From the NCBI GenBank assembly GCA_003611805.1, contig RAYM01000010.1, positions 124,001 through 188,000 of the forward strand: a DNA stretch of 64,000 nt, written 5' to 3'. Of this stretch, positions 36,092-45,109 are shown piece by piece. Made by a program: the position numbers and the translations under genes. Source of the stretch: a bacterium 1xD42-87. GTDB lineage: Bacteria; Bacillota; Clostridia; Lachnospirales; Lachnospiraceae. How positions within the stretch are numbered: position 1 is the stretch's first letter; each line of letters starts with the position of its first letter. Below the pieces are notes generated by a model that did not search any database, was not told where the DNA came from, and was given only the letters and a program-made list of their open reading frames with translations.

Positions 36092-36219
36092 GGTTGAATA
36101 AATTCTCTGATGAACAATTTATTCAACCAAAAATTTGTGCAGAAGCATCACAAATTTGCTTGATCGCAGAGTAGAATTTGAAATTCTGCTCGCGTTCCTC
36201 AGCATTGAATGCTTCGGAA
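36092..36219 (+). promoter_or_regulatory. four consecutive hairpins in the GH43 leader
   Basis: (1) A perfect 13-base stem, GGTTGAATAAATT at 36092-36104 with 36116-36128. (2) A perfect 9-base stem, AAATTTGTG at 36131-36139 with 36149-36157. (3) AGAATTT-G-AAATTCT at 36173-36187. (4) AGCAT-TGA-ATGCT at 36201-36213 inside TTCC/GGAA at 36195-36219. The last arm ends two bases before the GGAGG that serves GH43. This looks like a structured leader or a palindrome cluster. Confidence 0.6.
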
Positions 36220-36230
36220 TGGAGGAAAAG

Positions 36231-37811
36231 ATGAAAACAAAATGTAATCCTATATTATATTCTGATTTTCCGGATCCGGATATTATCAGGGTTGGCGATA
36301 CTTATTATATGGCAAGCACGACGATGCACTTTATGCCGGGCTGCGATATTCTGCGCTCTTATGATCTTATGAACTGGGAGTTTGTAACCCATGCGTACGG
36401 GACGCTGGAGGACACTCCCGGGCACCGGCTGGAGGGCGGAAAGCATATTTACGGGCAGGGAATGTGGGCGCCGTCCTTTCGGTATCACGAAGGTATTTTT
36501 TATCTCTGCTTTACGGCGAACGATACGCACAAAACATATCTCATGACGGCACGGAATCCTGCCGGACCGTGGAGAGTGGAAAATATAGAGGGGTTTTATC
36601 ATGACAGCTCTCTGTTTTTCGATGACGACGGAAAAGTGTATATCGTATATGGGAATACGGAGCTGTATTTGACACAGTTGAGGGCAGATCTGAAAGGACC
36701 TCTTGAAGGAGGGCTTCACAGACGGATTGTCCGGGACAAGGGAGCGCTTCATCTTGGCTATGAAGGCTCCCATCTGTACAAAAAGGATGGGAGATACTAT
36801 CTGTTTACGTGTCATATTCCCGCTTGGGGGAATGAGAGAAAAACGGAAGACTGTTTTATTGCGGATTCTCTGGAAGGGGAGTTCAGAGGGAAATGCATTA
36901 TAGACGATGATATGGGGTTTCACAATCTGGGTGTCGCGCAGGGAGGCATGGTGGATACGCCGGAGGGAGACTGGTATTTGTTTATGTTTCAGGACAGGGG
37001 AGCGGTCGGCAGAGTGCCTTTGGTGATGCCGTTACATTTCGATGATGCGGGATATCCGACTATCGGAAAGGACGGCAAGGTGCCGGTTCATGTTTCTGTG
37101 CCCGGCACCAGACCGGATCATGTCTATCAGCCTTTGAACGGCAGCGACGATTTCCTGTACCAGGCTGACGAAAACGGCAGGGTACATTTAAAACCTTTCT
37201 GGCAGTTTAATCATAATCCGATTGACAGGCTGTGGTCTGTGACTGAGCGGCAGGGTGCATTTCGGGTTTACACGGAGGAAGTCTGTGACTGTCTGCCCTT
37301 TGCGCATAATGTGCTGACCCAGAGGAGTTATGGACCGGCGTGCGCCGCCTGGGTGACAGTGGACGGAAGCAGAATGAAAGACGGGGATTATGCCGGTATT
37401 TGCGCATGGATCGGCGGCTATGGGGCAATCGCGCTGACAAAGGACAAAGGAGACTACTATCTGGTGATGTTTGCGAGACCTGCCGCGGATGAAACGGTGG
37501 AAGCAGACCCGGATTTTCTGAGTACGCCCGTAGAATATGAGAGAATCCCGCTGCCTTCTTCAAGCGCTGTGTTGAGAGTAGATTTGGATTTCAAAGACAA
37601 AAAGGATACGGCTGACTTTTTCTATGAGGAGAACGGAAGATGGAAGGCGCTTGGAATCAGCCACCGGCTGTTCTTTAAGCTGGACCATTTTACCGGATGC
37701 AGATTTGGTCTGTTTGCGTATGCCACGCGGCAGCCCGGAGGACATGTTGACTTTATGAAGTTCAGATACCGGATTGGGGAAGAGCATGGGCAGATACAGG
37801 AGAAAGCTTGA
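36231..37811 (+). CDS. GH43 beta-xylosidase / alpha-L-arabinofuranosidase
   Basis: The 526-residue enzyme has a GH43 five-bladed propeller in the first 310 residues and a C-terminal beta-sandwich of about 200 residues. Catalytic elements are the base D15 in SDFPDPDIIR, the pKa-modulating Asp in DSSLFFDDDGKVY and the acid Glu in GYEGSHLYKK. It lacks a signal peptide, so it removes xylose or arabinose from oligosaccharides in the cytoplasm. GGAGG lies 5 bases before the ATG at 36231. It heads the xylo-oligosaccharide locus and overlaps the next gene by 26 bases. Confidence 0.93.
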   Translation: MKTKCNPILYSDFPDPDIIRVGDTYYMASTTMHFMPGCDILRSYDLMNWEFVTHAYGTLEDTPGHRLEGGKHIYGQGMWAPSFRYHEGIFYLCFTANDTHKTYLMTARNPAGPWRVENIEGFYHDSSLFFDDDGKVYIVYGNTELYLTQLRADLKGPLEGGLHRRIVRDKGALHLGYEGSHLYKKDGRYYLFTCHIPAWGNERKTEDCFIADSLEGEFRGKCIIDDDMGFHNLGVAQGGMVDTPEGDWYLFMFQDRGAVGRVPLVMPLHFDDAGYPTIGKDGKVPVHVSVPGTRPDHVYQPLNGSDDFLYQADENGRVHLKPFWQFNHNPIDRLWSVTERQGAFRVYTEEVCDCLPFAHNVLTQRSYGPACAAWVTVDGSRMKDGDYAGICAWIGGYGAIALTKDKGDYYLVMFARPAADETVEADPDFLSTPVEYERIPLPSSSAVLRVDLDFKDKKDTADFFYEENGRWKALGISHRLFFKLDHFTGCRFGLFAYATRQPGGHVDFMKFRYRIGEEHGQIQEKA

Positions 37812-39561
37812 AAACTTTATGAATGACTTTAATGTCAGAAAAAAGCTGTTTATCATTTATGTTTTCTGCGTGATCATACCGTTGGTTCTGACTGACAGCA
37901 TTATCTTATATATTTTGCTTGACGCGGAAAAAAAGGAACAGCTTTATGAGTTTGAAAATCTTGCTAATGCAGTCAGGTATAATCTGGAGTATACTTTTGA
38001 GGAAGTTGTTAAAGAAATGAACGATATCTATGTGGACAGTGAAATTAACAGCTTTCTGAATGAAAACTACAGGGACGGATATGCGTTTTTTGCCGCCAGC
38101 GTGGAGTTTGCGAGAAAAAAGTCTCTGGATATGCCGGGCGGATATGATATTTCCAATGTGGTCATATATGCGGACAATGATACCATTGTAAACGGCGGTC
38201 ATTATTACCGTTTGTCTGAGGCAGAGAATACGGAGTGGTATCGCAAATATCTGGATTCGGAAAAGGGATTAACCTTTGTGTCGTATTATGTCGGTAAGTC
38301 TGATATGTCGGCATTGTCCATGCGACGGATTTCTTTAGTCAGGCGCCTCGATTATTTTAAAAAGGACAGTTGTGAAAAAATCCTCAGAGTGGATCTGGAT
38401 TATAACCGCATCCTCAGAGAACTGACACAGATTAGTTTTGGAAATCAGATTTATGTGTGTCAGGGAGACCGGATTTTGTTTTCCAACGGGAAGCATTCCG
38501 GCAGTCAGGAGGATTTTCACACGCTTACGGGAGAAGAGCAGATTGCATTTAAAAGCTCTTTTGAGATGTACGGGCAGGAAATGGATGTGCTGATTATGGA
38601 GCCGCAAAGTTCTGTGTTTCAGAATTTAGAAAAGCATGTTCCTCTGATTATTTTCTTGGTAGTGATAAATCTTCTTCTGCCGATGATCATGGTTTCTACG
38701 GTAAATAAATCCTTTACCGGCAGGCTTTGGGAGTTGAGCGCCGCGTTTGACCAGATACAGGAGGGAACGCTGCAGGGGATAGAGAATGCGAGAGGTAAGG
38801 ATGAAATCGGAACATTGATGAGGAACTATAACCGCATGGTAAAGAAGATGAATGACCTGATCCTCCATGTATATAAAAACAGGCTGGAGAAACAGGAGAT
38901 AGAGCTTGCCAGACAAAATGCGGAGCTTCTTGCCTTACACAGCCAGATCAATCCCCATTTTCTCTTTAACGTGCTGGAAAGCATCCGGATGCGGTCGCTG
39001 ATTCAGGGAGAGGAGGTGACGGCAGGTATGATAGAAAAGCTGGCGATTCTGGAACGGCAGAATATCAACTGGGCATCCGATCATGTAAAGCTGGAGGAGG
39101 AAATGAGTTTCGTGGAAGCATATCTGGAACTGCAGCAATACCGTTTCGGAAATCGGCTGCGATATGAGATGGACTTGCCGGAGATATGCGCGGATTATTA
39201 TGTGCCTAAGCTGACACTTACAACGTTTGTGGAAAATGCCTGTGTTCACGGCATGGAAAAAAAGACTTCTACCTGCTGGATATACGTGCGGGTATATCTG
39301 AAAAATCCGTTTTTGTATATTGAGATAGAAGATACGGGGAGCGGAATGGATGAGACAACCGTAGCGAAGATGAATGAGAGTATGTGTAACTGCACGATTG
39401 ACGATATCAAGGAAAATGAGCATATCGGCATTATCAATGCGTGTCTTCGCCTTAAGAGGATTTCCAAAGGTAATGTACTATTCTCTTTGGAGAGCGAGGA
39501 AGGCGTCGGAACATTTATGACGATCAAGGTGGAGTCGGAGTACTTGCTGATGAAAGAATAG
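37786..39561 (+). CDS. YesM-type sensor histidine kinase
   Basis: The 591-residue protein has transmembrane helices at about 25-45 and 285-310 that bracket an extracellular sensor domain. A HAMP segment follows, then the His_kinase domain with phospho-acceptor motif LHSQINPHFLFNVLES and an ATPase domain with N box TFVENACVHG and G boxes DTGSGM and HIGIINACLRL. YesM kinases sense sugars or the loaded binding protein and pair with AraC-type regulators. The start at 37786 has GGGGAAG upstream and overlaps GH43; 37819 is an alternative. It acts with the gene 14 bases downstream. Confidence 0.93.
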   Translation: MGRYRRKLENFMNDFNVRKKLFIIYVFCVIIPLVLTDSIILYILLDAEKKEQLYEFENLANAVRYNLEYTFEEVVKEMNDIYVDSEINSFLNENYRDGYAFFAASVEFARKKSLDMPGGYDISNVVIYADNDTIVNGGHYYRLSEAENTEWYRKYLDSEKGLTFVSYYVGKSDMSALSMRRISLVRRLDYFKKDSCEKILRVDLDYNRILRELTQISFGNQIYVCQGDRILFSNGKHSGSQEDFHTLTGEEQIAFKSSFEMYGQEMDVLIMEPQSSVFQNLEKHVPLIIFLVVINLLLPMIMVSTVNKSFTGRLWELSAAFDQIQEGTLQGIENARGKDEIGTLMRNYNRMVKKMNDLILHVYKNRLEKQEIELARQNAELLALHSQINPHFLFNVLESIRMRSLIQGEEVTAGMIEKLAILERQNINWASDHVKLEEEMSFVEAYLELQQYRFGNRLRYEMDLPEICADYYVPKLTLTTFVENACVHGMEKKTSTCWIYVRVYLKNPFLYIEIEDTGSGMDETTVAKMNESMCNCTIDDIKENEHIGIINACLRLKRISKGNVLFSLESEEGVGTFMTIKVESEYLLMKE

Positions 39562-39574
39562 GAAGGGCTGCATA

Positions 39575-41176
39575 ATGTTGATGAAAGTAATGTTGGTGGA
39601 TGATGAACCTTTTATACTGCAGGGATTATCGGTAATTATCGACTGGGAAACGGAAGGGTTTGAGATTGTGAAGAAAGCTTCCGACGGAGAGGAGGCGATT
39701 GCATATCTCAGGGAGAATAAAGTCGATCTCATTATCACGGATATTCGTATGCCAAAAATCACCGGTATTGAACTGCTGGAAACAGTGAGGGAGGAACAGC
39801 TTTCTGACGCCTACATATTTATTCTGAGCGGATATAATGACTTCAAGTACGCACAGGCGGCGATCCGTTATTCCGCCATGGAGTATATTTTAAAGCCGGT
39901 GCAGAAGGAGCAGCTTCTCGAAAGTGTCAGGCGGGTGGTGGCAAAGACGGAGAACAGAATACAGGAAGAGTTGGACAGCCGCCGGATGCAGAGAGGGTAT
40001 CTGTTACAGAATATGACGGCATTGCTGCAAGGTAAAGGAAAGGAGGAGAACCTGACTTATGTGAGAGAAAACTTTCGCTGCGGGCAGGGAATCCGATATC
40101 TTCATATTTGCCTGAATGACCTTCTTGCGCTGGAAGAAATGTCGGATGAGGAAGTATCTGAACTAAAGGACGGTGTATACGAGCAGGTATCCCAGTACTT
40201 GCGGGAGGATGCAGATCATCTGTTTAAGGATTTCTTTGTGTATGAGGAAGATTATGAAATCGGATTTATCTATTGCGAATATATGACGAAGGAAAAAAAG
40301 CTTTCGGAGGAAGAGTTTATGAAGGCTTTGCAAAAAACGGCGCAGAGTGGCAGTAAAAATCTGCCGGTAATCCTGCTTGTGGGGAAAAGGGTGGAGGATA
40401 TTACGAAGATTTCCCATTCTTACAGTTCCGCCTGCGTTCTTCGTTCCTTTAAGGGGTTTCAAGATACGAAAAGCGTTTATTATTATGAGAAACAAGTGCA
40501 GGTTAATCCTTCCGGAACCGTTCTTTGCAAACAGCCTTTGGACGATCTGATGACGGCTGTCAATGAGAACGATACGCTTCGGATCAATAAGAGCGTGGAT
40601 TTGCTTTTCTCAGAGATGGATAAGCTGGATCGGAACAGAGAGACCGTGACAATGAATCTGAGCTGGCTGATTTTCCGGCTTTTGGATCTGGCGGCGGAAC
40701 AGGATGAGTCCGTCAATCAGGATGAGGTGCTCTCTTATATCAGCGGCAGTGTGTCCAGAGAAGAAATCATTCGGGGCAGCAGGGCGCATCTGCGCAAGTT
40801 TGCCTGCGAGTATGCGGAGTATCTCGTGCAGCTTCGCAAGAATGTGTCGAAAGGGGTTCTCACGGAGATTGAGAATGAAATCAGGGAGCGTTATGCGGAG
40901 AACCTGACGCTGCGGGAGCTGGGACAGAAATATTATATCAACAGCTCTTATCTCGGACAGATTTTCCGAAAACGGTATGGACAGTCCTTCAAAAACTACC
41001 TGAATAACTACAGAATCACAGAGGCGGCATCCCAGCTGATTAGAACCGATAAAAAGATTGGTCAGATTGCCGAGGATGTAGGGTATCGGGACTTGGACTA
41101 TTTTATCAGTCGTTTTATAGAGCAGGAGGGCTGTACGCCTTCCCGGTACCGTAAGAGCGCAAGAGCAGAGGAATGA
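39575..41176 (+). CDS. YesN-type response regulator with AraC DNA-binding domain
   Basis: The product is 533 residues. The receiver domain (1-120) has D9/D10 and phospho-acceptor D56 in IITDIRMPK. A middle region of about 290 residues carries no clear motif. The AraC-type double helix-turn-helix is at the C-terminus (LTLRELGQKYYINSSYLGQIF and KIGQIAEDVGYRDLDYFISR). It would activate the binding-protein/permease/GH8 genes downstream when the kinase detects xylo-oligosaccharide. GGAAGGGC precedes the start. Confidence 0.93.
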   Translation: MLMKVMLVDDEPFILQGLSVIIDWETEGFEIVKKASDGEEAIAYLRENKVDLIITDIRMPKITGIELLETVREEQLSDAYIFILSGYNDFKYAQAAIRYSAMEYILKPVQKEQLLESVRRVVAKTENRIQEELDSRRMQRGYLLQNMTALLQGKGKEENLTYVRENFRCGQGIRYLHICLNDLLALEEMSDEEVSELKDGVYEQVSQYLREDADHLFKDFFVYEEDYEIGFIYCEYMTKEKKLSEEEFMKALQKTAQSGSKNLPVILLVGKRVEDITKISHSYSSACVLRSFKGFQDTKSVYYYEKQVQVNPSGTVLCKQPLDDLMTAVNENDTLRINKSVDLLFSEMDKLDRNRETVTMNLSWLIFRLLDLAAEQDESVNQDEVLSYISGSVSREEIIRGSRAHLRKFACEYAEYLVQLRKNVSKGVLTEIENEIRERYAENLTLRELGQKYYINSSYLGQIFRKRYGQSFKNYLNNYRITEAASQLIRTDKKIGQIAEDVGYRDLDYFISRFIEQEGCTPSRYRKSARAEE

Positions 41177-41191
41177 AAAAGAAAAAGGCAG

Positions 41192-41230
41192 GCCCGGTAA
41201 ATTTTAGCAGCTAGAATTTATCGGGCTTAT
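41192..41230 (+). terminator. hairpin after the YesN gene
   Basis: GCCCGGTAAATTTTAG pairs with CTAGAATTTATCGGGC (two G-U pairs, CAG loop). It is followed by TTATTTATAG, a poor T tract, so it may be a partial terminator separating regulator genes from the importer. Confidence 0.6.
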
Positions 41231-41247
41231 TTATAGAGTTTATCGGG

Positions 41248-41275
41248 TTGAAGGTTTTCGTCCATGTAATAAAAT
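41248..41275 (+). promoter_or_regulatory. predicted promoter of the xylo-oligosaccharide importer
   Basis: TTGAAG (41248-41253), 16 bases and TAAAAT (41270-41275), 38 bases upstream of the binding-protein start. It lies directly after the hairpin that ends the YesN transcript. It is the likely target of the YesN regulator. Confidence 0.55.
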
Positions 41276-41313
41276 TGTAGTATCACTAAAAAATCATGAG
41301 GGAGGACAAACGA

Positions 41314-43041
41314 ATGAAAAGAAAGAAACTGACAGCGCTTTTGTTGACAGTGGCGATGACAGCGTCCGTTCTTGTCGGCTGCGGCGGCGGTGATGCGGGC
41401 GAAAGCGCGGAAACAACGGGTTCCCCGGAAACTGAGGGGGAGGGGTCGGATGAAACGGCAGGAACATCCGAAGACGGTAAAGAGATTATCGACTTTACGA
41501 TGTTTATCGCCATGCCCGGTCCTGAGATCAACGACGGCAACGAGATTCAGGAAATTATCGCACAGAAGACCGGCGTGAGGGTAAAGGAGACATGGCTTAC
41601 CGGTCAGACGGCGGCCGAAGCTGTGGGAACGATCATTGCCGGAGGGGAGTATCCTGATTTTATAGACGGTGGCGACGGTCAGATGGCGTTATATGATGCC
41701 GATGCACTGGTTGCATGGGACGACTATCTTGACAAATATCCGAAGCTGAAGGAAATGTATTCCGATGAGGAGTGGGACAGATTCCGTCAGGCGGACGGCA
41801 AAATTTACTGGGCAAATATTTTCCAGAATACATACGGCGAGTCCAAGGCGACAACCCACAATGACGAGGCCTTCTGGATTCAGGCAAAAGTGCTTGCGTG
41901 GGACAATTATCCGGAGATCAAAACATTAGACCAGTATTTTGATCTGCTAGAGCGTTACGCGGAGGCAAATCCGGCGATGGAGGACGGCACGGAGATTATT
42001 CCTTACACCATTTTGTGTGAGGACTGGAGATATTTCTGTATCGAAAATGCGGGACAGTTCCTTGACGGTTATCCGAACGACGGCTCGGTTATCGTAAATA
42101 CCGACACCATGAAGATTGAAGATTATAACACCAGCGATACGACCCAGAGATATTTGAAGAAACTGAACGAGGAATATAACAAAGGCATCGTTGATCATGA
42201 GTTTGCAACCCAGACCTATGACGAATATATCGCAAAGCTTTCTACCGGCCGCGTGCTCGGTATGTGCGATCAGTGGTGGGATTTTGCGTACACCGTAAAC
42301 GATGTATTTAAGCAGCAGGGTCTTGATTTGAAGGGATGCAACTATGTTCCTCTCGGTCTTACCATTGATGAAGGCATGGATAACATGTGGCATACCTACG
42401 GGGATACGCAGAATACGGCAAACGGCGTGGCGATTACCACAAGCTGTAAGGACGTGGATGCAGCCTTCCAGTTCTTAGAGGACTGTCTGGATCAGGAGAT
42501 CCACGATCTCAGATTTTGGGGTATTGAGGGTGTAGATTATATGGTAGATGAGGATGGCCTCTACTACAGAACCGAAGAGCAGAGAATGCAGTGCGCGAAT
42601 ACGGAGTATAAGGCATCTCATCTGTGCACTTATTCCTATCTGCCGCAGTATCTGGGAACCAGCAGGGACGGCAAGAACGCGATGCAGCCCCCGGAGCAGA
42701 CCTCTGAGTTTTTTGCCAGCCTGGCACAGCCGCTGGTAGACTGCTTTAACGCATACGGTGTTACCACCTATGTGGAAATGATTGGCTCTGTAGATAAAGA
42801 GACAGGTCCTTGGTTCCCGATGTACTCTTACTCCAACAACATGACGACGGAGACTCCCGGCGGCGTGGCGTGGACCAAGATGGGAGAGGTGAAGCATGAA
42901 TGGCTTCCCAAGGTAGTTATGTCGGATTCTTTTGACTCTGCATGGAGCGATTATATGACGGCGTACAGCGCATGTGCACCGGAAGATTTCCTTTCCGAGA
43001 TGCAGGCGGAGCTTGACCGCAGGGCGGGGCAGGCACAGTAA
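41314..43041 (+). CDS. extracellular oligosaccharide-binding lipoprotein
   Basis: The 575-residue binding protein starts MKRKKLTALLLTVAM and has the lipobox VLVGC followed by a Gly/Ser/Thr/Glu-rich linker to about residue 55. The mature domain is the long cluster used with LplB/YtcP permeases. GGGAGGA precedes the ATG at 41314; the ATG at 41296 lacks a site. Its position between YesM/YesN and a GH8 exo-oligoxylanase points to xylo- or arabinoxylo-oligosaccharide as ligand. It is the first gene of its transcript and is followed by a hairpin that may let it be made in excess over the permeases. Confidence 0.9.
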   Translation: MKRKKLTALLLTVAMTASVLVGCGGGDAGESAETTGSPETEGEGSDETAGTSEDGKEIIDFTMFIAMPGPEINDGNEIQEIIAQKTGVRVKETWLTGQTAAEAVGTIIAGGEYPDFIDGGDGQMALYDADALVAWDDYLDKYPKLKEMYSDEEWDRFRQADGKIYWANIFQNTYGESKATTHNDEAFWIQAKVLAWDNYPEIKTLDQYFDLLERYAEANPAMEDGTEIIPYTILCEDWRYFCIENAGQFLDGYPNDGSVIVNTDTMKIEDYNTSDTTQRYLKKLNEEYNKGIVDHEFATQTYDEYIAKLSTGRVLGMCDQWWDFAYTVNDVFKQQGLDLKGCNYVPLGLTIDEGMDNMWHTYGDTQNTANGVAITTSCKDVDAAFQFLEDCLDQEIHDLRFWGIEGVDYMVDEDGLYYRTEEQRMQCANTEYKASHLCTYSYLPQYLGTSRDGKNAMQPPEQTSEFFASLAQPLVDCFNAYGVTTYVEMIGSVDKETGPWFPMYSYSNNMTTETPGGVAWTKMGEVKHEWLPKVVMSDSFDSAWSDYMTAYSACAPEDFLSEMQAELDRRAGQAQ

Positions 43042-43073
43042 ACACATGCAGGGAACGACCTGAAGACAGTGGA

Positions 43074-43110
43074 GGGGGACTATATTGCGATAGCAGCTAT
43101 GTAGTTCCCC
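43074..43110 (+). promoter_or_regulatory. attenuator/processing hairpin between binding-protein and permease genes
   Basis: GGGGGACTATAT (43074-43085) pairs with ATGTAGTTCCCC (43099-43110) with two G-U pairs. TTATTTC follows, not a full T tract. Such hairpins after binding-protein genes commonly stabilise the upstream message and reduce read-through. Confidence 0.6.
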
Positions 43111-43151
43111 TTATTTCTCGAAACAGTTGTGGGCATAGAAGGAGATGGAAT

Positions 43152-44087
43152 ATGAGTCGGGGGAAAAAACAGGCGAAACAGAAAATTACATGGAAAGAGG
43201 TGAAACGGCAGAAGGTATTGCTCATCTGGGCAGCGCTTTTTGTGATTTACGGTTTTATTTTCTATTATCTGCCGCTTGGCGGCTGGATTATGGCGTTTCA
43301 GAATTATAAGCCAAAAACAGGATTGCTTCACTCTAAATTCATTGGTCTTGACAAATTTAAATTTTTATTTGGGGATGCAACCTTTATCCGGGTTATTCGC
43401 AATACGCTGGCGATGGGTACCATTAATCTGGTGACATCGTTTATTTTGGCTATTGTATTTGCTATTTTATTAAATGAGGTTAAAAATGTTCTGGGAAAGA
43501 AAATGGTGCAGACGATTTCCTATCTGCCGCATTTCCTGTCGTGGATTATCGTTACCGGTATTTTGCATGACGCACTTTCCTCAACGGGTATCGTGAATGA
43601 AATTTTATTAAAATTGGGTATTGTTGAATCGCAGATTAATTTCTTTGCGCATGAAAGCTATTTCTGGCCCATTGTCGCCTTTGCCAATCTGTGGAAAGAG
43701 ACAGGATGGAACGCGATCATTTATCTGGCGGCAATCACGGCGATTGACCCGAGCCTCTATGAAGCGGCGTCCATAGACGGTGCGGGAAGATGGGCAAAGA
43801 TCAGATATATCACACTTCCGGGCATCAAGCCGACTATTATGATACTGCTTCTGATGAATGTGGGAAATGTTCTGAACGCAGGATTTGAAGTACAGTACAT
43901 CTTAGGAAACGGACTGGTGCAGAAGGTATCCCAGACGATCGATATCTACGTGCTGAACTGGGGTATCAGCCAGAATGATTATTCGCTGGGTACGGCGGCA
44001 GGTATCTTTAAGAGTGTGGTCAGCATTGTCCTGATCCTGATTGCAAACCGCATAGCGAAGCGATCCGGTGAAGAAAGCTTATTCTAG
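43152..44087 (+). CDS. oligosaccharide ABC transporter permease (LplB type)
   Basis: The 311-residue CUT1 permease has six transmembrane helices, the N-terminal FYYLPLGGWIMAFQNYKP segment and the EAA loop EAASIDGAGRWAKIRYITLP at about residues 204-223. It is not close in sequence to the LplB copy of the fructan locus, so the two loci are not a recent duplication. GGAGATGGAAT precedes the start. It pairs with the next gene; again no ATPase gene is nearby. Confidence 0.93.
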   Translation: MSRGKKQAKQKITWKEVKRQKVLLIWAALFVIYGFIFYYLPLGGWIMAFQNYKPKTGLLHSKFIGLDKFKFLFGDATFIRVIRNTLAMGTINLVTSFILAIVFAILLNEVKNVLGKKMVQTISYLPHFLSWIIVTGILHDALSSTGIVNEILLKLGIVESQINFFAHESYFWPIVAFANLWKETGWNAIIYLAAITAIDPSLYEAASIDGAGRWAKIRYITLPGIKPTIMILLLMNVGNVLNAGFEVQYILGNGLVQKVSQTIDIYVLNWGISQNDYSLGTAAGIFKSVVSIVLILIANRIAKRSGEESLF

Positions 44088-44101
44088 GGAGGGGCGTAAA
44101 G

Positions 44102-44983
44102 ATGAAGAAAAAAAGTTTAGGGGATCGGATTTTTGAGATTTGCAATACGATCTTTATGGTAGCCTTTGTTATTATAACATTGTATCCCGTATTGAATACG
44201 CTCGCCATTTCTTTTAATGACGGTATCGATACGGTGCGCGGCGGTATTCACCTGATTCCGAGAAAATTTACTTTGCAGAATTACTATACCGTGTTACATA
44301 AACAGAATATGGTTACGGGCGCCTATATCACGGTACTCAGGACAGTGGTCGGAACCTTCCTTGCGTTGGCGACCAATGCGCTGCTAGCGTTTATCGTGAG
44401 CAGAAAGCGGTTTTTGTTTAAGTCACAGTTGTCTCTGTTTTGGGTTATCACCATGTATGTGAACGGTGGACTGATTCCGACATTCCTGCTTTATAAAAGT
44501 CTGCATCTGACAGGTACCTTCTGGGTGTACGTGATTCCCGGAACGGTCAGCGCTTTCAACATGCTGGTGCTTCGAACCTATATGGTCGGTCTGCCCGATT
44601 CTCTGGAGGAATCGGCACAACTTGATGGAGCGGGATATATGACGATTTTTGTGAAAATTATTTCTCCTCTCTGTAAACCCGTGTACGCGACGGTGGCTCT
44701 GTTTGTGGCGGTGGGACAGTGGAACTCATGGTTTGACGCCATGCTTTACAACCGTATGTCCGATAAGTATACTACTTTACAGTATGAGTTGATGAAGCTT
44801 TTATCCTCTGTCATGCAGCAGAGCGGCAGCGCAGACAGCGCGAGGAATTCAGCGAATTCCATAACGCCCGCGTCTATCCGGGCGGCGGCGACGATTGCGA
44901 CCATGCTGCCTATCGTATGTCTGTATCCGTTCCTGCAAAGATACTTTGTGACGGGTCTGACGATTGGCGGCGTCAAAGAATAG
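44102..44983 (+). CDS. oligosaccharide ABC transporter permease (YtcP type)
   Basis: The 293-residue partner permease has six helices and an EAA-type loop in which the usual EAA reads ESAQLDGAGYMTIFVKIISP. It ends FVTGLTIGGVKE, as is usual for this family. It starts 14 bases after the first permease, with GGGAGGGGC as ribosome site. A perfect 10-base hairpin (45009-45036) separates it from GH8. It forms the import channel with the preceding permease and needs an unlinked ATPase. Confidence 0.93.
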   Translation: MKKKSLGDRIFEICNTIFMVAFVIITLYPVLNTLAISFNDGIDTVRGGIHLIPRKFTLQNYYTVLHKQNMVTGAYITVLRTVVGTFLALATNALLAFIVSRKRFLFKSQLSLFWVITMYVNGGLIPTFLLYKSLHLTGTFWVYVIPGTVSAFNMLVLRTYMVGLPDSLEESAQLDGAGYMTIFVKIISPLCKPVYATVALFVAVGQWNSWFDAMLYNRMSDKYTTLQYELMKLLSSVMQQSGSADSARNSANSITPASIRAAATIATMLPIVCLYPFLQRYFVTGLTIGGVKE

Positions 44984-45002
44984 AGTGAGAAGTAGTATAT
45001 CT

Positions 45003-45036
45003 CATTCAGGAGAATGCCTGAAATACGGCATTCTCC
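45003..45036 (+). repeat. palindromic element, partial copy of the 55635 element
   Basis: GGAGAATGCC (45009-45018) and GGCATTCTCC (45027-45036) form a perfect 10-base stem around an eight-base loop. With the preceding GAAGTA it matches the layout GAAGTA-N13-AGGAGAATGCC-NN-AAATACGG also seen at 55700-55739. No T tract follows. Confidence 0.6.
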
Positions 45037-45109
45037 GCAGAGTGGAATCATAGCAGCTAAGGTGAGAAATCGTGGTGGTTGGATTGAAAAGAGAGGCAGA
45101 TTAATTAAG

